NCBI GenBank assembly: GCA_036443405.1 | Contig: JAZFYD010000010.1 | Span: 1 to 45,196 of the forward strand | Source of the DNA: JAZFYD01 sp036443405 | Lineage (GTDB): Bacteria > Planctomycetota > PLA2 | Length of the DNA stretch: 45,196 bases | Direction: 5' to 3' | Translations under genes and position numbers: made by a program | In this document: positions 33,666-42,370 of the stretch, in pieces | Position numbering within the stretch: the stretch's first letter is position 1 | How the letters are laid out: every line of letters starts with the position of its first letter | The notes under the pieces: generated by a model | Databases searched by the model: none | What the model was told of the DNA's origin: nothing | What the model saw: the letters and a program-made list of their open reading frames with translations, nothing else

Positions 33666-34949
33666 ATGAGAATCGGAATCGCGATCGGGCGAATCGGCGG
33701 GATCGACGGCGTGGCCCTCGAGACCGAGAAGTGGATCACTGTTCTCGAACGGATGGGCCACGAGGTCTTCATCCTCACGGGCAAACTCGAGGCCCCGATC
33801 CGCAACACATCGGTCCTGCGCGAGATGGCGTTCAGCCACCCCGAGTGCATCCGCGATCAGGACGATGCCTTCTTCTTCCAGGAGGTCGAAGAGACCGAAC
33901 TGGCGGAGCGGCTCGGGCGCGGGGCGGCGGTGATCGAGCGGGGCATCCGGCGCTGGCTCGCCGAGCAGCGCATCGAATTCCTGATCACGCAAAACAGCAC
34001 GACGCTGCCCTGCCATCTCACGATGGGCATGGCGCTTCGTCGCGTGCTGGAGCAGACCGGGATCGCCGCGCTCGCCCACGACCACGACTTTCACTGGGAA
34101 CGCGGCGATCGCTACACAACGCGCTACAAGACCGTGCGCGCCATCATCGACGAGTGTTTCCCGCCGGACCTGCCCAATCTGCGACACGCGGTGATCAACA
34201 CCCACTGCCGTGACTCGCTCGCGCGCGAGATGGACATCGAAGCGGCCGTGATCCCGAACGTGATGGACTTCAAACACCCCTTTGCACGCCGGGACGACTT
34301 CAACCGCAAGCTCCCGGAGGCGCTCGGACTCCGGAGCGACGACACCCTCCTCTTCCAGATCACGCGCATCGTGCGTCGCAAGGGCATCGAGACCGCCATC
34401 GAGCTTGTGCATCGCCTCGACGACCCGTCGGTCCGGCTGGTCATCACCGGGACGTCGCAAGACGACTGGAACGAGGAGTACACCGATGAACTGCGCGCGC
34501 AGGTCGCCGATCGCGGGCTTTCTGACGCGGTGCTCTTCGCCGGGGAGCGCTTCGGCGCCGTGCGGAGCATCGACGCCGGCGGCCGCCCCGTCTTCAGCCT
34601 CGAGGACGCCTACTCCTGCGCGACGGCGTGCACCTACTTCAGCCGCTACGAGGGGTTCGGAAACGCGTTCGTCGAGGCGGTGCTCGCGCGGCGGCCGGTG
34701 TTCGTGAATAACTACAAGCCGGTCTACTGGCCGGACATCGGGTCCAAGGGATTTCACACGGTCCAGATCGAGGACAACGAGCTGACCGACGACGCCGTCG
34801 CCACGATCCGCTCCATCCTCTCGGACGTCGACGCGAGCCGCGAGATCGCCGAGCACAACTTCACCCTCGGCCGCCGCTACTTCTCCTACGAGGTTCTGGA
34901 AGAGCTGCTCGACGACCTGATCTCACAACACCTCCACGCGGCGATCTGA
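33666..34949 (+). CDS. GT4-family glycosyltransferase
   Basis: A 427-aa GT-B enzyme. I start at 33666 (MRIGIAIGRIGGIDGVALETEKW), where the acceptor domain begins; an in-frame ATG at 33648 adds only six residues. The region LFQITRIVRRKGIETAIELVHRLDDPSVRLVITGTSQDDW is the donor-binding entry, and the E-x7-E motif is EGFGNAFVEAVLARRPVFVNNYKPVYWPDIG. The opening 'GxxRIGGxDGVxLE' resembles a GT4 subgroup that includes glycerate/solute-forming enzymes, but I cannot be more specific. It is separated from the preceding gene by about 90 bp, on the same strand, and probably in the same unit. Confidence 0.85.
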   Translation: MRIGIAIGRIGGIDGVALETEKWITVLERMGHEVFILTGKLEAPIRNTSVLREMAFSHPECIRDQDDAFFFQEVEETELAERLGRGAAVIERGIRRWLAEQRIEFLITQNSTTLPCHLTMGMALRRVLEQTGIAALAHDHDFHWERGDRYTTRYKTVRAIIDECFPPDLPNLRHAVINTHCRDSLAREMDIEAAVIPNVMDFKHPFARRDDFNRKLPEALGLRSDDTLLFQITRIVRRKGIETAIELVHRLDDPSVRLVITGTSQDDWNEEYTDELRAQVADRGLSDAVLFAGERFGAVRSIDAGGRPVFSLEDAYSCATACTYFSRYEGFGNAFVEAVLARRPVFVNNYKPVYWPDIGSKGFHTVQIEDNELTDDAVATIRSILSDVDASREIAEHNFTLGRRYFSYEVLEELLDDLISQHLHAAI

Positions 34950-35161
34950 GTGAGCCGGCGCGAACCGCGCGGTGATCTTCCGACCCGGCGGGTGTCCACA
35001 GTGGGTCTGCCAGAACGTCCATGTGTGTGAACATCGGTCTGAAAACGCCTCATCTCGAAGGTGGCGGGGCGCGCAAGCTCCGTGCACTTGGAGGATCGTT
35101 CTGCGACAAACGGCCCTCGTTTGTTCCGCAGGCGGAACTTGGGTAACCGATGGGAGTGCGC

Positions 35162-35818
35162 ATGTTTCGAAAAGCAAGCGTCAGTCTGTCCGTCATCGCT
35201 TGGTGCTTCTGTGGCCAAGCGGAAGCGGGAACCATCACGGCCCCCGAATCAGTCCTGAGCGAACCGCCCGTGTTCCCCGACTTCGCGTTCGACCTCACGA
35301 TCGATCAGTCCGGGCTCTCGGCCAACTACGTCCGCGGGGTCACGGACTTCGACAGCTACATCGCCGGCAGCCCAACGCACATGGGAGAGTTCGCACCGCC
35401 GAACTTCGGCGCGGCGGACCCCGAGACCGGCATTGTCGACTACGACATGGGTTCGTCGATGACGATGACCCGCTTGGTGCTCTGGCAGTACCCGTTTCCG
35501 GATGTCGGCCCCATCCTCGATTTTGACGTCTACACCTCGAACGATGCGACGTTTGCCATTTCCACGTTCGTCGGATCGTTTACGGCGATTGCGGACGGCA
35601 CGTTCCCACTCACGCCCAACGGCGCACAGGTGTTTGATCTAACGGACTCGACGGCGCGCTACTTTCGGATCGATGTTCAGAGTTCGACTTCGGACCCGTC
35701 GTCCGCGTTTGGTTGGTCCGAGATCGCGGTCGAAGCCGTGCCCGAACCGGCGTCCGCTTTGTTGGTCTGCAGCGGACTGGCCATGTGCGCCGCGCGCCTT
35801 CGCCGACGCAACAGCTAG
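35162..35818 (+). CDS. PEP-CTERM sorting-signal protein
   Basis: A 218-aa exported protein with an N-terminal signal (MFRKASVSLSVIAWCFCGQAEAG) and a C-terminal PEP-CTERM tail (VPEPASALLVCSGLAMCAARLRRRNS: VPEP motif, hydrophobic stretch, basic end). That means export followed by processing by an exosortase, with extracellular or surface location. The body is a beta-sandwich, DISCOIDIN/PEP-CTERM-like: DFDSYIAGSPTHMGEFAPPNFGAADPETG and RLVLWQYPFPDVGPILDFDVYTSND, with Trp and Asp rich segments typical of F5/8C folds. I chose ATG 35162, since GGGAG precedes it by 5 bp; an ATG at 35150 is in frame. No exosortase gene is seen. Confidence 0.85.
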   Translation: MFRKASVSLSVIAWCFCGQAEAGTITAPESVLSEPPVFPDFAFDLTIDQSGLSANYVRGVTDFDSYIAGSPTHMGEFAPPNFGAADPETGIVDYDMGSSMTMTRLVLWQYPFPDVGPILDFDVYTSNDATFAISTFVGSFTAIADGTFPLTPNGAQVFDLTDSTARYFRIDVQSSTSDPSSAFGWSEIAVEAVPEPASALLVCSGLAMCAARLRRRNS

Positions 35819-35836
35819 CCCGCGCTCACTCGACCT

Positions 35837-35854
35837 GCCCGTATGATCACGGGC
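35837..35854 (+). promoter_or_regulatory. Hairpin at the start codon of the polytopic membrane protein
   Basis: GCCCGT-ATGATC-ACGGGC is a 6-bp perfect inverted repeat ending 1 bp before the GTG start at 35856. It may occlude initiation, and no clear ribosome binding site is visible there. Confidence 0.35.
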
Positions 35855-35855
35855 C

Positions 35856-37037
35856 GTGAACCCGACGCTCGAAGATCAAGAAGCTGAAACTCCGGAGCCT
35901 GGGGTTCGCACACGCAGCGCGTGGGTGCGATCGCCGGCGTGGGACGGGTTCTGGGTCCTCAACACGCTCTGGCTGGCGCCGATCGCGTGGTGGACGACGC
36001 GCGGTGCGGAGGATCCGCGCGAGACGAATCTCTACTGGGTCTACGCGGCGCTTGCCCTGTTCTTTTGGATCGGGCACCGCGTCAGCTCGACGTACCTCGC
36101 GTACTGCACGTCCGCCTTCCGGCCGCTGCTGACCAGCCAGCGCACGCGATTCGTGTGGGTGCCCCTAGGCATCGTCGTGTTTACCCTCGGCGTGCTGCTG
36201 CCGGGCGACGACGCGCTGCCGTGGACGCGGGCCAAGCGGATCATGGCCCTGGTCATCCTCGACTATGGCCTCGTCACGTACCACTTCGCGACGCAACACT
36301 ACGGGTTCCTGAGCCTCTACCGCCTGCGCGCCGGCCGGCCCCGCACAAGGAGCGCGCGGCGGTGGGACCGCGCGTACGCCCTCGTCGTCGGCGGGGCGAT
36401 GGTGATCCTGGCCGAGCTGATCTCCGGGCAAATCTTTTTCAAAGAGGTGTGGATCGATCCGATCTTCGATCCAGCCTGGCTCGAAGCGCACCACGAGTTG
36501 CTGCAACTGAGCGGCACGGCGTTCGTCGCAATCGCAACCGCCTGGATGCTTCTGCGCGAGCGCGTGTCGCTGCCGCGCGCACTCTATCTCCTCTGCATGG
36601 CGGCCATCGTCGTCGCGGCATTTTTCGTGCACCCGTTCCTCTTCATCGCACTCTGGACGTCGCAGCACTGGCTGGCCGCGATGGGCCTCGCCACGGTCGT
36701 CGCCCGCGGCGACCGGCCGCAGCAAGAAACAGGCAACCTCTGGTATTCGGGTTGGAGCGGCGTGAGCCGCCGACCGTGGACGCTGGCGTCGTTGCTCGCC
36801 GTGGTCTCCTGCATCCTGCTGCCGGTGATGGAGGTCGAGTCGATCCCCGAGGGAGAGACGGGATTCGCGGAGGAGATCGTGCCCGCCTTCGCTGAAGCCC
36901 TGTCGAACTCGACGTGGCTCCCCGCGCTGGTCGCGCTGGGATTCGTGACGGGCTTCCTGCACTACGCCTTGGATCGCGCCGTGTTCCGATTGAGCGACAA
37001 GGAAGTCCGGCGCGCCGCCCACAACCTCCTGGATTAG
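35856..37037 (+). CDS. Polytopic membrane protein of unknown function
   Basis: A 393-aa integral membrane protein with about 8-9 predicted helices: GFWVLNTLWLAPIAWW, WVYAALALFFWIGHRV, VWVPLGIVVFTLGVLL, ALVVGGAMVILAELI, FVAIATAWMLL, ALYLLCMAAIVVAAFFVHPFLFIALW, LASLLAVVSCILLP, and LPALVALGFVTGFLHYALDRAVF. Conserved-looking motifs are HRVSSTYLAYCTS, THFATQHYG-like YHFATQHYGFLSLYR, and SQHWLAAMGLA; His/Gln/Tyr in membrane helices could bind a metal or substrate. The GTG start is inferred from the frame. It precedes the phosphotransferase fragment by 2 bp and so may be coupled to it. The family is not recognised. Confidence 0.65.
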   Translation: MNPTLEDQEAETPEPGVRTRSAWVRSPAWDGFWVLNTLWLAPIAWWTTRGAEDPRETNLYWVYAALALFFWIGHRVSSTYLAYCTSAFRPLLTSQRTRFVWVPLGIVVFTLGVLLPGDDALPWTRAKRIMALVILDYGLVTYHFATQHYGFLSLYRLRAGRPRTRSARRWDRAYALVVGGAMVILAELISGQIFFKEVWIDPIFDPAWLEAHHELLQLSGTAFVAIATAWMLLRERVSLPRALYLLCMAAIVVAAFFVHPFLFIALWTSQHWLAAMGLATVVARGDRPQQETGNLWYSGWSGVSRRPWTLASLLAVVSCILLPVMEVESIPEGETGFAEEIVPAFAEALSNSTWLPALVALGFVTGFLHYALDRAVFRLSDKEVRRAAHNLLD

Positions 37038-38422
37038 GCATGGAACCCGTCGTACGCGCCTTGCACAACGACGCGCTCGTCGCGGGGATCGCGGAAGCCG
37101 TTGGCGTCGCGCCGGGAGAACTCCGGAGCCTCGGCGGGTTCGAGAGTTTCGTCTACGAAACGACCCTGGCCGGCGCGACGCGCATCGTCAAAGCGACGTG
37201 GCACAAACGGCGGACGCGGAACGAGATCGGCGCGGAGATCCACTTCGTGAACTTCCTGGCCGACGGAGGCGCGCCGGTTTGCCGCGCGGTGCCTCTCGCC
37301 GGCGGAAAGATGATCCGCACGGTTCCAGCCGCCACCGGCGCGTTTCACGTCTACGCGTTCGAGAAGGCGCCCGGCGCGATGCTGAACCCGAAGGACGCGA
37401 CCGACGAACACTGGATCCGCTGGGGCGCGCTCAAGGGACAGCGGGCCGTCGTAGGTCTTGAGAATCCGCCGCCTGACTTCCGGCGCGATGTCGAAGTCGT
37501 TGTAGAAGTGGAATCCGATCGCCAGACGCGGCTTGACCAGCGACATGACCTTGCCGAACTGCTCCGGCGAAGTGTGCGCCTGCGTGCCGACGTTGAGTCC
37601 CTCGAGCGGCGTGAACCCCTGCTTGGTGACGAGGAGCGTCGCCGGCAAGAAGCACTCGTGAATCGCCACGTCCGCGCCTTTAGCGTGTTCGCGATACCAC
37701 TTGTTCGGATAGGTGTCGCTCCCGTAGACGAGCTTGAGGCCGTTCCACTCGAGGATGAAACTCACCGCGCCGTCGATGGCGTGGATGGCCGGGATGCTCC
37801 GGATGACGACACCGTTTTCGTCGTAGATGACCTGGTTGACGCCCTTGTAGTCGAACTCGTGGACTTCCAGCTGTCCGCCGCGGAAGTCGACAAAACCGGC
37901 GCGCGTTCCGATGTCCCAGGCGTACATCTTTTCCATGAGCTCCATGCAGCGCTTCGTGCCGAACTCGGGGGTCGCCCCGCTGGGGCCCCAGACACGCAGC
38001 GGCGTGAGCCGGTTCATGACCGTCCCGCCGAGCCAAAACGACGGCAAGTCGCCGAAGTGGTCGACGTGTAGATGGCCGATGAAGACCTTGTCGATGTAGT
38101 CGTACGGGATCTTCTGGGCCGCGATACGTTCGTGGCTGCCGCTACCGATGTCAAAGAGGAACTTGTCGCCGTTTCCCAGCTCGACGAGGAAACAAGCGGC
38201 GGCTTGCTTGGGCCGAACGCTGGGCTGGCCGGTGCCACACGCGACGATCCGCATCTCGTCCGGCGCCAGGTCCTCTGTCCCCGGGTAGTAGACGTCCCTG
38301 CTCTTTTTGGCCTTGACGGGGGAAGCGTCTTGCGCCGCGGCGTCCTGCGGACCGCTCTGACCGAGCAGATAGCCGATCGCAACTGCGAAAAGAAGTGCAA
38401 CCCCGGTTCCAACGTATCGCAT
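37034..38422 (-). CDS. Exported MBL-fold metallo-hydrolase, 3'-truncated with a non-homologous tail
   Basis: The first ~330 residues are a metallo-beta-lactamase-fold hydrolase of the ribonuclease Z-like type: an N-terminal signal anchor (YVGTGVALLFAVAIGYLLGQ), then PKQAAACFLVELGNGDKFLFDIGSG, the zinc motif GHLHVDHFGDLPSFW, LVYGSDTYPN and EQFGKVMSLVKPRLAIGFHFYNDFDI. ATG 38422 has GGAGG upstream. After YDGPLSL (near 37436) homologues carry another 40-60 residues, but here the frame continues for ~130 codons antisense to the phosphotransferase fragment and stops at 37034. The zinc site is intact, so activity may survive, but the tail is not natural. Natural rearrangement or assembly chimera cannot be told apart from sequence. 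Confidence 0.7.
   Translation of the reverse strand: MRYVGTGVALLFAVAIGYLLGQSGPQDAAAQDASPVKAKKSRDVYYPGTEDLAPDEMRIVACGTGQPSVRPKQAAACFLVELGNGDKFLFDIGSGSHERIAAQKIPYDYIDKVFIGHLHVDHFGDLPSFWLGGTVMNRLTPLRVWGPSGATPEFGTKRCMELMEKMYAWDIGTRAGFVDFRGGQLEVHEFDYKGVNQVIYDENGVVIRSIPAIHAIDGAVSFILEWNGLKLVYGSDTYPNKWYREHAKGADVAIHECFLPATLLVTKQGFTPLEGLNVGTQAHTSPEQFGKVMSLVKPRLAIGFHFYNDFDIAPEVRRRILKTYDGPLSLERAPADPVFVGRVLRVQHRAGRLLERVDVKRAGGGWNRADHLSAGERHRAANRRASVGQEVHEVDLRADLVPRPPFVPRRFDDARRAGQGRFVDETLEPAEAPEFSRRDANGFRDPRDERVVVQGAYDGFHA
37040..37438 (+). pseudogene. 3'-truncated aminoglycoside-phosphotransferase-fold kinase
   Basis: The 5' ~133 codons of an APH/choline-kinase-like gene: GELRSLGGFESFVYET (nucleotide loop), TRIVKATWHKRRTRNEIGAEIHFVNFLADGG (conserved Lys and Glu) and HWIRWGALKG, where such proteins normally continue into GRMHALT and the catalytic HxDxxxxN about 100 residues on. 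At 37438 the homology stops and the rest of the frame is antisense to the neighbouring MBL gene. The whole catalytic lobe is absent, so this is inactive. It begins 2 bp after the membrane protein gene. Confidence 0.75.
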
Positions 38423-38560
38423 GCCGTGCCCTCCGTGGCCGGAGATGGTATGGCGTTCGAGTAGCTCATGCAACGGCTCTCGCCGGATTGCGCGCGTGCG
38501 CCGCGACCGCGGCCCGAGGACCCGAGTGACGCCGGAGCCGTCGGTTGCTCTACTACCGGG

Positions 38561-40324
38561 ATGAAAGTGCGTCGATCGCTTCCGGGGGCCGCCACAGCGT
38601 TGCTGCTGAGTGCGCTTGCGCTGTCTCCCGCGCGCGGCGATGCCGTTGTGGTCACGCAGGCGATGAAGGCGTCGACCATCGTCGAGATCTTCGTCGAACG
38701 CGGCTCCGTGCGTGTCGAGTTCGAGATCGGGACGAGCGATGTGCACGCCTTCCGCAACGCGATGCCCGACGCCGTATACGAGCACTTAACCGGCGAGGCA
38801 CTGCCGCTGGCAGAGCGCTGGCACCGGTTCCTTTCCGAGGACTTCATCGTGCGGGCGGACGGCAAGCCACTGTCGGCCGCCCTTCCCAAGATCGAAGCGC
38901 GTCGTCGTGTCCCACGCGACGAGATCACGGGGGAACCGCTGCCCATCGCGGAGACCGAGCCCGTGATCGACCTCGCGTTCACGTACACCTTGCCGACCCG
39001 GCCGAAGACGCTCACCATCCGGCCGCCCACGGAGGACGGTCGCGTATCAGCGAGCATCGGGTTCGTCGCCTACCACGACGGGATACCCGCAACGGACTTT
39101 CGGTACCTCGGCCTCGAGGTGACGCTGGACCTCGATTGGGAGGACCCTTGGTACTCGCAGTTTCGCCATCGGAACCTCCGACGTCGCTTCGCGGCGCCGC
39201 TCAGTGCATTCCTCTACGTCGAGCCGTTCGAGGTGCGGCTGGAGTTCGTCCTCCGCCCCAAGGACCTCCAACACTGGGTGGACCTCGGCCTCGAGGGCAA
39301 GAGGGTGATCGCCGCAGGCGAGCAGGCCGCCCTGAAGGAGAAGGTCGTCGCGTTCTTGCGGGACAAGAGTCCCGTCACGATCGATGGCAAGCCGGCCAAG
39401 CTCGCACTCGACCGTGTGCACTTCATTCGGCGCACGCTGCGGATGACCTCGGTCGTCGATCCCCCGGAAGACCTTCCGCTTCTCTCGGCGACCCTCGGTG
39501 TGATCTTCTACGCGCCGATCACACGACTCCCGCAGGAGGTCACCATGGCTTGGGATCTCTGGAGTCCGCGCATCCAGACGATCACCGCCGTCGCCACCGA
39601 CGAAGCCGGCGGCCTGCCTTCGCAGCTCACGCCGGCCGATCCTGTTCTCACGTGGACGAACTTCCTCAAGAACCCGACCGCGTTCGCGCTCACGAAGATC
39701 GCGCCGCCCATCGATCCCAACTTCGCGCTCCCGACACTCAGCGCGGCAAGCGCACTCATCGCAATCGGTCTCGCGATCTTCGCGGTGCGCAGGGGCAGGC
39801 GCCGCATGCTGGCGGTAGCCGCGGGCATGGTCGCCGCCGCCGCGTTGGCGTGGCCGCACGCGCGCGTGACGATTCCGAACCCGTTTGCCGGACCTATTGC
39901 AATCACAACAGACACCGACGCCGTTGTTGCGGGTCTACTGAACAACGTCTACCGGTCGTTTGACCGGCGTGAGGAAAGTGTGGTCTACGACCGCCTCGCA
40001 CGCAGCATCACGGGCGATCTGCTCGAAACGGTCTACCTCCATGTCCGCCGAGGAACGGAGCTGGCGAACCAGGGCGGCGCGCGCGTCAAGGTGCAGCAGG
40101 TGGACCTCGTCGCGCTCGCAGCGCGCCCGTCGGAAGACGGAAACGGCTTCCTCGGAGAGTGCACCTGGAACGTGTCCGGTTCGGTCGGCCACTGGGGCCA
40201 CGTCCACACACGCACGAACCAGTACCGCGCCAAACTGCGTGTGGAACCCCACGAAGGTGTATGGAAGATCGCCGCGATGGAAGTCCTCGAAGAGGCACGT
40301 CTAGCCGACCCGTCGCGCCGCTAG
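38561..40324 (+). CDS. Secreted/membrane-anchored protein of unknown function
   Basis: A 587-aa protein. I start at ATG 38561 (MKVRRSLPGAATALLLSALALSPARGDA), a signal peptide; the frame is open upstream without a signal. The large N-terminal part is beta-rich with repeated VEIFVERGSVRVEFEIGTSDVHAFRNAMPDAVYEHLTG... and FTYTLPTRPKTLTIRPPTEDGRVSASIGFVAYHDGIPATDF, predicted periplasmic. Two TM helices follow at about 435-475 (TLSAASALIAIGLAIFAV and MLAVAAGMVAAAALAW). The final ~130 residues (DRREESVVYDRLARSITGDLLETVYLHVRRGTELANQGGARVKVQQVDLV...GVWKIAAMEVLEEARL) look like a small alpha+beta domain of the NTF2-like kind, after the TM helices. Function unknown. Confidence 0.65.
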   Translation: MKVRRSLPGAATALLLSALALSPARGDAVVVTQAMKASTIVEIFVERGSVRVEFEIGTSDVHAFRNAMPDAVYEHLTGEALPLAERWHRFLSEDFIVRADGKPLSAALPKIEARRRVPRDEITGEPLPIAETEPVIDLAFTYTLPTRPKTLTIRPPTEDGRVSASIGFVAYHDGIPATDFRYLGLEVTLDLDWEDPWYSQFRHRNLRRRFAAPLSAFLYVEPFEVRLEFVLRPKDLQHWVDLGLEGKRVIAAGEQAALKEKVVAFLRDKSPVTIDGKPAKLALDRVHFIRRTLRMTSVVDPPEDLPLLSATLGVIFYAPITRLPQEVTMAWDLWSPRIQTITAVATDEAGGLPSQLTPADPVLTWTNFLKNPTAFALTKIAPPIDPNFALPTLSAASALIAIGLAIFAVRRGRRRMLAVAAGMVAAAALAWPHARVTIPNPFAGPIAITTDTDAVVAGLLNNVYRSFDRREESVVYDRLARSITGDLLETVYLHVRRGTELANQGGARVKVQQVDLVALAARPSEDGNGFLGECTWNVSGSVGHWGHVHTRTNQYRAKLRVEPHEGVWKIAAMEVLEEARLADPSRR

Positions 40325-40344
40325 CCACCGCCTCCAACAAGTGC

Positions 40345-40412
40345 ATTTTCCAAATGGACAACGCGACCACCGTGCGGTCCGTCGCGCGCGTGCTGCAACA
40401 CGAAGCTCAAAA
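40345..40412 (-). pseudogene. Remnant of a porin C-terminus
   Basis: On the minus strand this reads FVLQHARDGPHGGRVVHLENAL, which aligns with the genuine porin end LVLQDVRDGPNGSGDIHQLTL at 40614-40670. DNA identity is high over about 60 bp. No start or frame is maintained. It is a broken paralogue fragment. Confidence 0.6.
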
Positions 40413-40580
40413 CTACCAGGAGTAGCCCAGGCGGATATTGAAGCGCGTGAGCTGAAAATCCTGGGAGAACGAATCGGTATCCGTGATCCGGTCGAAGTAC
40501 CGGCCACCGATCCCGAAATCCCAGTTCTTGCTCGCCTGATACTGCAACATCAGCGATCCCTCGGGGGGACATGGCCAAGG
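40413..40580 (-). pseudogene. Remnant of an outer-membrane beta-barrel C-terminus
   Basis: The minus strand reads PPEGSLMLQYQASKNWDFGIGGRYFDRITDTDSFSQDFQLTRFNIRLGYSW and stops at TAG 40415-40413. Alternating hydrophobic/polar residues and a terminal aromatic (W) are the mark of a last barrel strand. It lies in frame with, and directly after, the TAG of the complete porin, and has no start of its own. It is not the same sequence as that porin's end. Confidence 0.6.
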
Positions 40581-41894
40581 CTAGAAGTTGAACTGAAAGC
40601 GCAGGGTCAACTGATGGATGTCGCCGCTGCCGTTTGGTCCGTCGCGGACGTCTTGCAACACGAGATTCAACATCACGCGCGCATTCGCGTTCCAGCGCCA
40701 AATCCCGCCGACCGTGTGAACGTATTGCTCGCCGCCGCGGATGTCTCCGTCGTTGAGATCGAGCGCTCCGAAGCGGTAGCCGATCCAGAAGCCGCCGGTG
40801 CCGCCGCCGCCGTCCTCGTCGAGGAGGTTTTTGTCCGGAATCGTCGCGATGTAGCGATCGAGCCGCCAACCTTGTTCCTCGCCCGTGATCCAGTAGCCGA
40901 TCTTCGCGTAGCCGCCGTGGAAGTTCGTGTTGGGCCCTGTCTCTTGACGTTCGGACGTGTAGAAGTACTCGACCGCGACCGTGAACCCTCCCGCAATCGC
41001 GGTGAACTCGAGAGCGAGGAGCTGGGACGAGGAGACACTCATGCTGCCGGTGTCAGCGAACCCGCTCCGGTCGTTGTAGCGCACCGTGTCGTCGCCGCGA
41101 TAGGAGTAGGCGATTGCCCCGTGGAGGAGGGCGTGGCGTTCCTGATTGACGTCGATCATCCATGCGAGGCGCGCCGTGATGCTGGCGTCCCCGTCGGTGG
41201 CGGAGACGGAGCTGTCCGTGGTCTGGAAGACGCCCACCGCCCCGGTCACCCGCGTGCGGCCGACGAGCTTCGCGGGCAAAACGCGCTCGGCAAGATGGAA
41301 CGACTCGTTGTTGGTCAGGAGTAGACCGGCATTGAATCCGGGTGCGAAAGCGTCCGTCGCGGCGGAGCGTTCCATGAACAGGGTGTTCGCTCGCGACGTC
41401 AGCGCCTCGAGGCCGAACGGCTCCTTGAAGTGGCCGGCCAGCAACTTGAGACCGGCGCCGAGGTTGCGCAGGCCCATGTAGGCGTCCTTGAGCTGAGAAT
41501 CGCTGTTAGCGAAGTCGACCTGCAATTTGTAGAGGAAGTTGTGATACGCGTGGCCGAAGAAGCCGAGGCGCGCCGCCCGGACCCCAGTCTCGTTGGGAGT
41601 GTCGGCCGCGTCGAAATCACTGGAGCCGCGCCACGCGAGATCGAACAGGAATAGGCCATTGAGGTCGAATTCGAAACTCCCATCGGGCGTGCGGAAGTGC
41701 AGACCCTTGTCCCAGTGCGCCTCCATGCGCTGTCCGCCGTCCGCCGTCTTTTCGGTCGCCAGGAGATACTGCTCAACTTCGCCCTCGAGTGATCGGTCCT
41801 GCGCAATCGACGGATGGGAGAACGCGCAGAGCGCGACGAGATACACAAGAAAGGGCGTGGTGGATGTCCCCCCTCCGCGCAGCGGGGGCATCAT
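40581..41894 (-). CDS. Phosphate-selective porin O/P-type outer-membrane protein
   Basis: A 437-aa beta-barrel porin. AGGAG lies before ATG 41894. Signal peptide MMPPLRGGGTSTTPFLVYLVALCAFSHPSIAQ, a short helical segment LEGEVEQYLLATEKT, then barrel strands with the O/P-type signature GSFEFDLNGLFLFDLAWRG, RAARLGFFGHAYHNFLYKLQVDFAN, LKDAYMGLRNLGAGLKLLAGHFKEPFGLEAL (the GHFKEPFGLE block) and RTRVTGAVGVFQTT. It ends in ...LTLRFQFNF, a Phe-terminated last strand for BAM assembly. It lies in the outer membrane; anion selectivity is a family property, not shown here. There is no phosphate regulon gene nearby. It diverges from the sulfatase gene. A remnant of its paralogue lies just downstream. Confidence 0.85.
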   Translation of the reverse strand: MMPPLRGGGTSTTPFLVYLVALCAFSHPSIAQDRSLEGEVEQYLLATEKTADGGQRMEAHWDKGLHFRTPDGSFEFDLNGLFLFDLAWRGSSDFDAADTPNETGVRAARLGFFGHAYHNFLYKLQVDFANSDSQLKDAYMGLRNLGAGLKLLAGHFKEPFGLEALTSRANTLFMERSAATDAFAPGFNAGLLLTNNESFHLAERVLPAKLVGRTRVTGAVGVFQTTDSSVSATDGDASITARLAWMIDVNQERHALLHGAIAYSYRGDDTVRYNDRSGFADTGSMSVSSSQLLALEFTAIAGGFTVAVEYFYTSERQETGPNTNFHGGYAKIGYWITGEEQGWRLDRYIATIPDKNLLDEDGGGGTGGFWIGYRFGALDLNDGDIRGGEQYVHTVGGIWRWNANARVMLNLVLQDVRDGPNGSGDIHQLTLRFQFNF

Positions 41895-42370
41895 CCGTGC
41901 TCCTGGCGCCGCTTCATGTGCAGAAGCCTAATGTAAGGACCGTTCGAATTCCGGCGCTATCCCAAAAGTGCGAACCGACGAACTACGTGCGCTAACCACA
42001 ACATCACGTCGGTGGCCGACGGGTTCACACACCTCGGCCGCTTTCCGCAGATCTACGCCCGGCGGTTCGGCGAACTGCCGAACGCTACGTACCGGCGTGC
42101 CGCGCCGTGACCAGGCGCTTCATCCCGCAATCACGCAGCGCGCGCTCGCGGCGGGTGAGTTGCGCTTGGCGGTCGTCGATCTTCGCGGCTGGCATACGCA
42201 GCTACGTCAGTCGCCGGCACCTGAGCCGATCTTCCAGGGCGACACCTTAGCCGAGTCCCAATTTTGCACTCGCACCGGCTGGGTGGCATGATCCCCCGAC
42301 GATCGGATGCACACTTTGCCTCCCGCCGCGACACGGGCCGGAGGTCCTCAATCGAAAGCGAGGAGACTCG
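41895..42370. other. Intergenic region with an AhpD-like remnant
   Basis: The stretch between the porin and sulfatase starts holds the AhpD-like remnant (42100-42190), the sulfatase ribosome binding site (GAGGAG 42359-42364), and no other recognised gene. Promoters for the two divergent genes must lie here, but none stands out. Confidence 0.5.
42100..42190 (-). pseudogene. Remnant of the AhpD-like peroxidase-related gene
   Basis: On the minus strand it reads AKIDDRQAQLTRRERALRD, close to AKIDYRQAQLTRRERALCD in the complete gene at the right edge; the DNA of 42136-42190 closely matches 44952-45006. The homology begins after the redox site and ends abruptly. There is no UGA/SECIS region and no full frame. 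With the complete copy it flanks the sulfatase gene in the same orientation. Confidence 0.7.

Noticed and set aside
40415..40583. Read-through of the porin TAG into the next barrel-like segment
   Set aside because: The porin already ends in a proper Phe-terminated last strand. UAG read-through has no support here; the following segment is better seen as a remnant.
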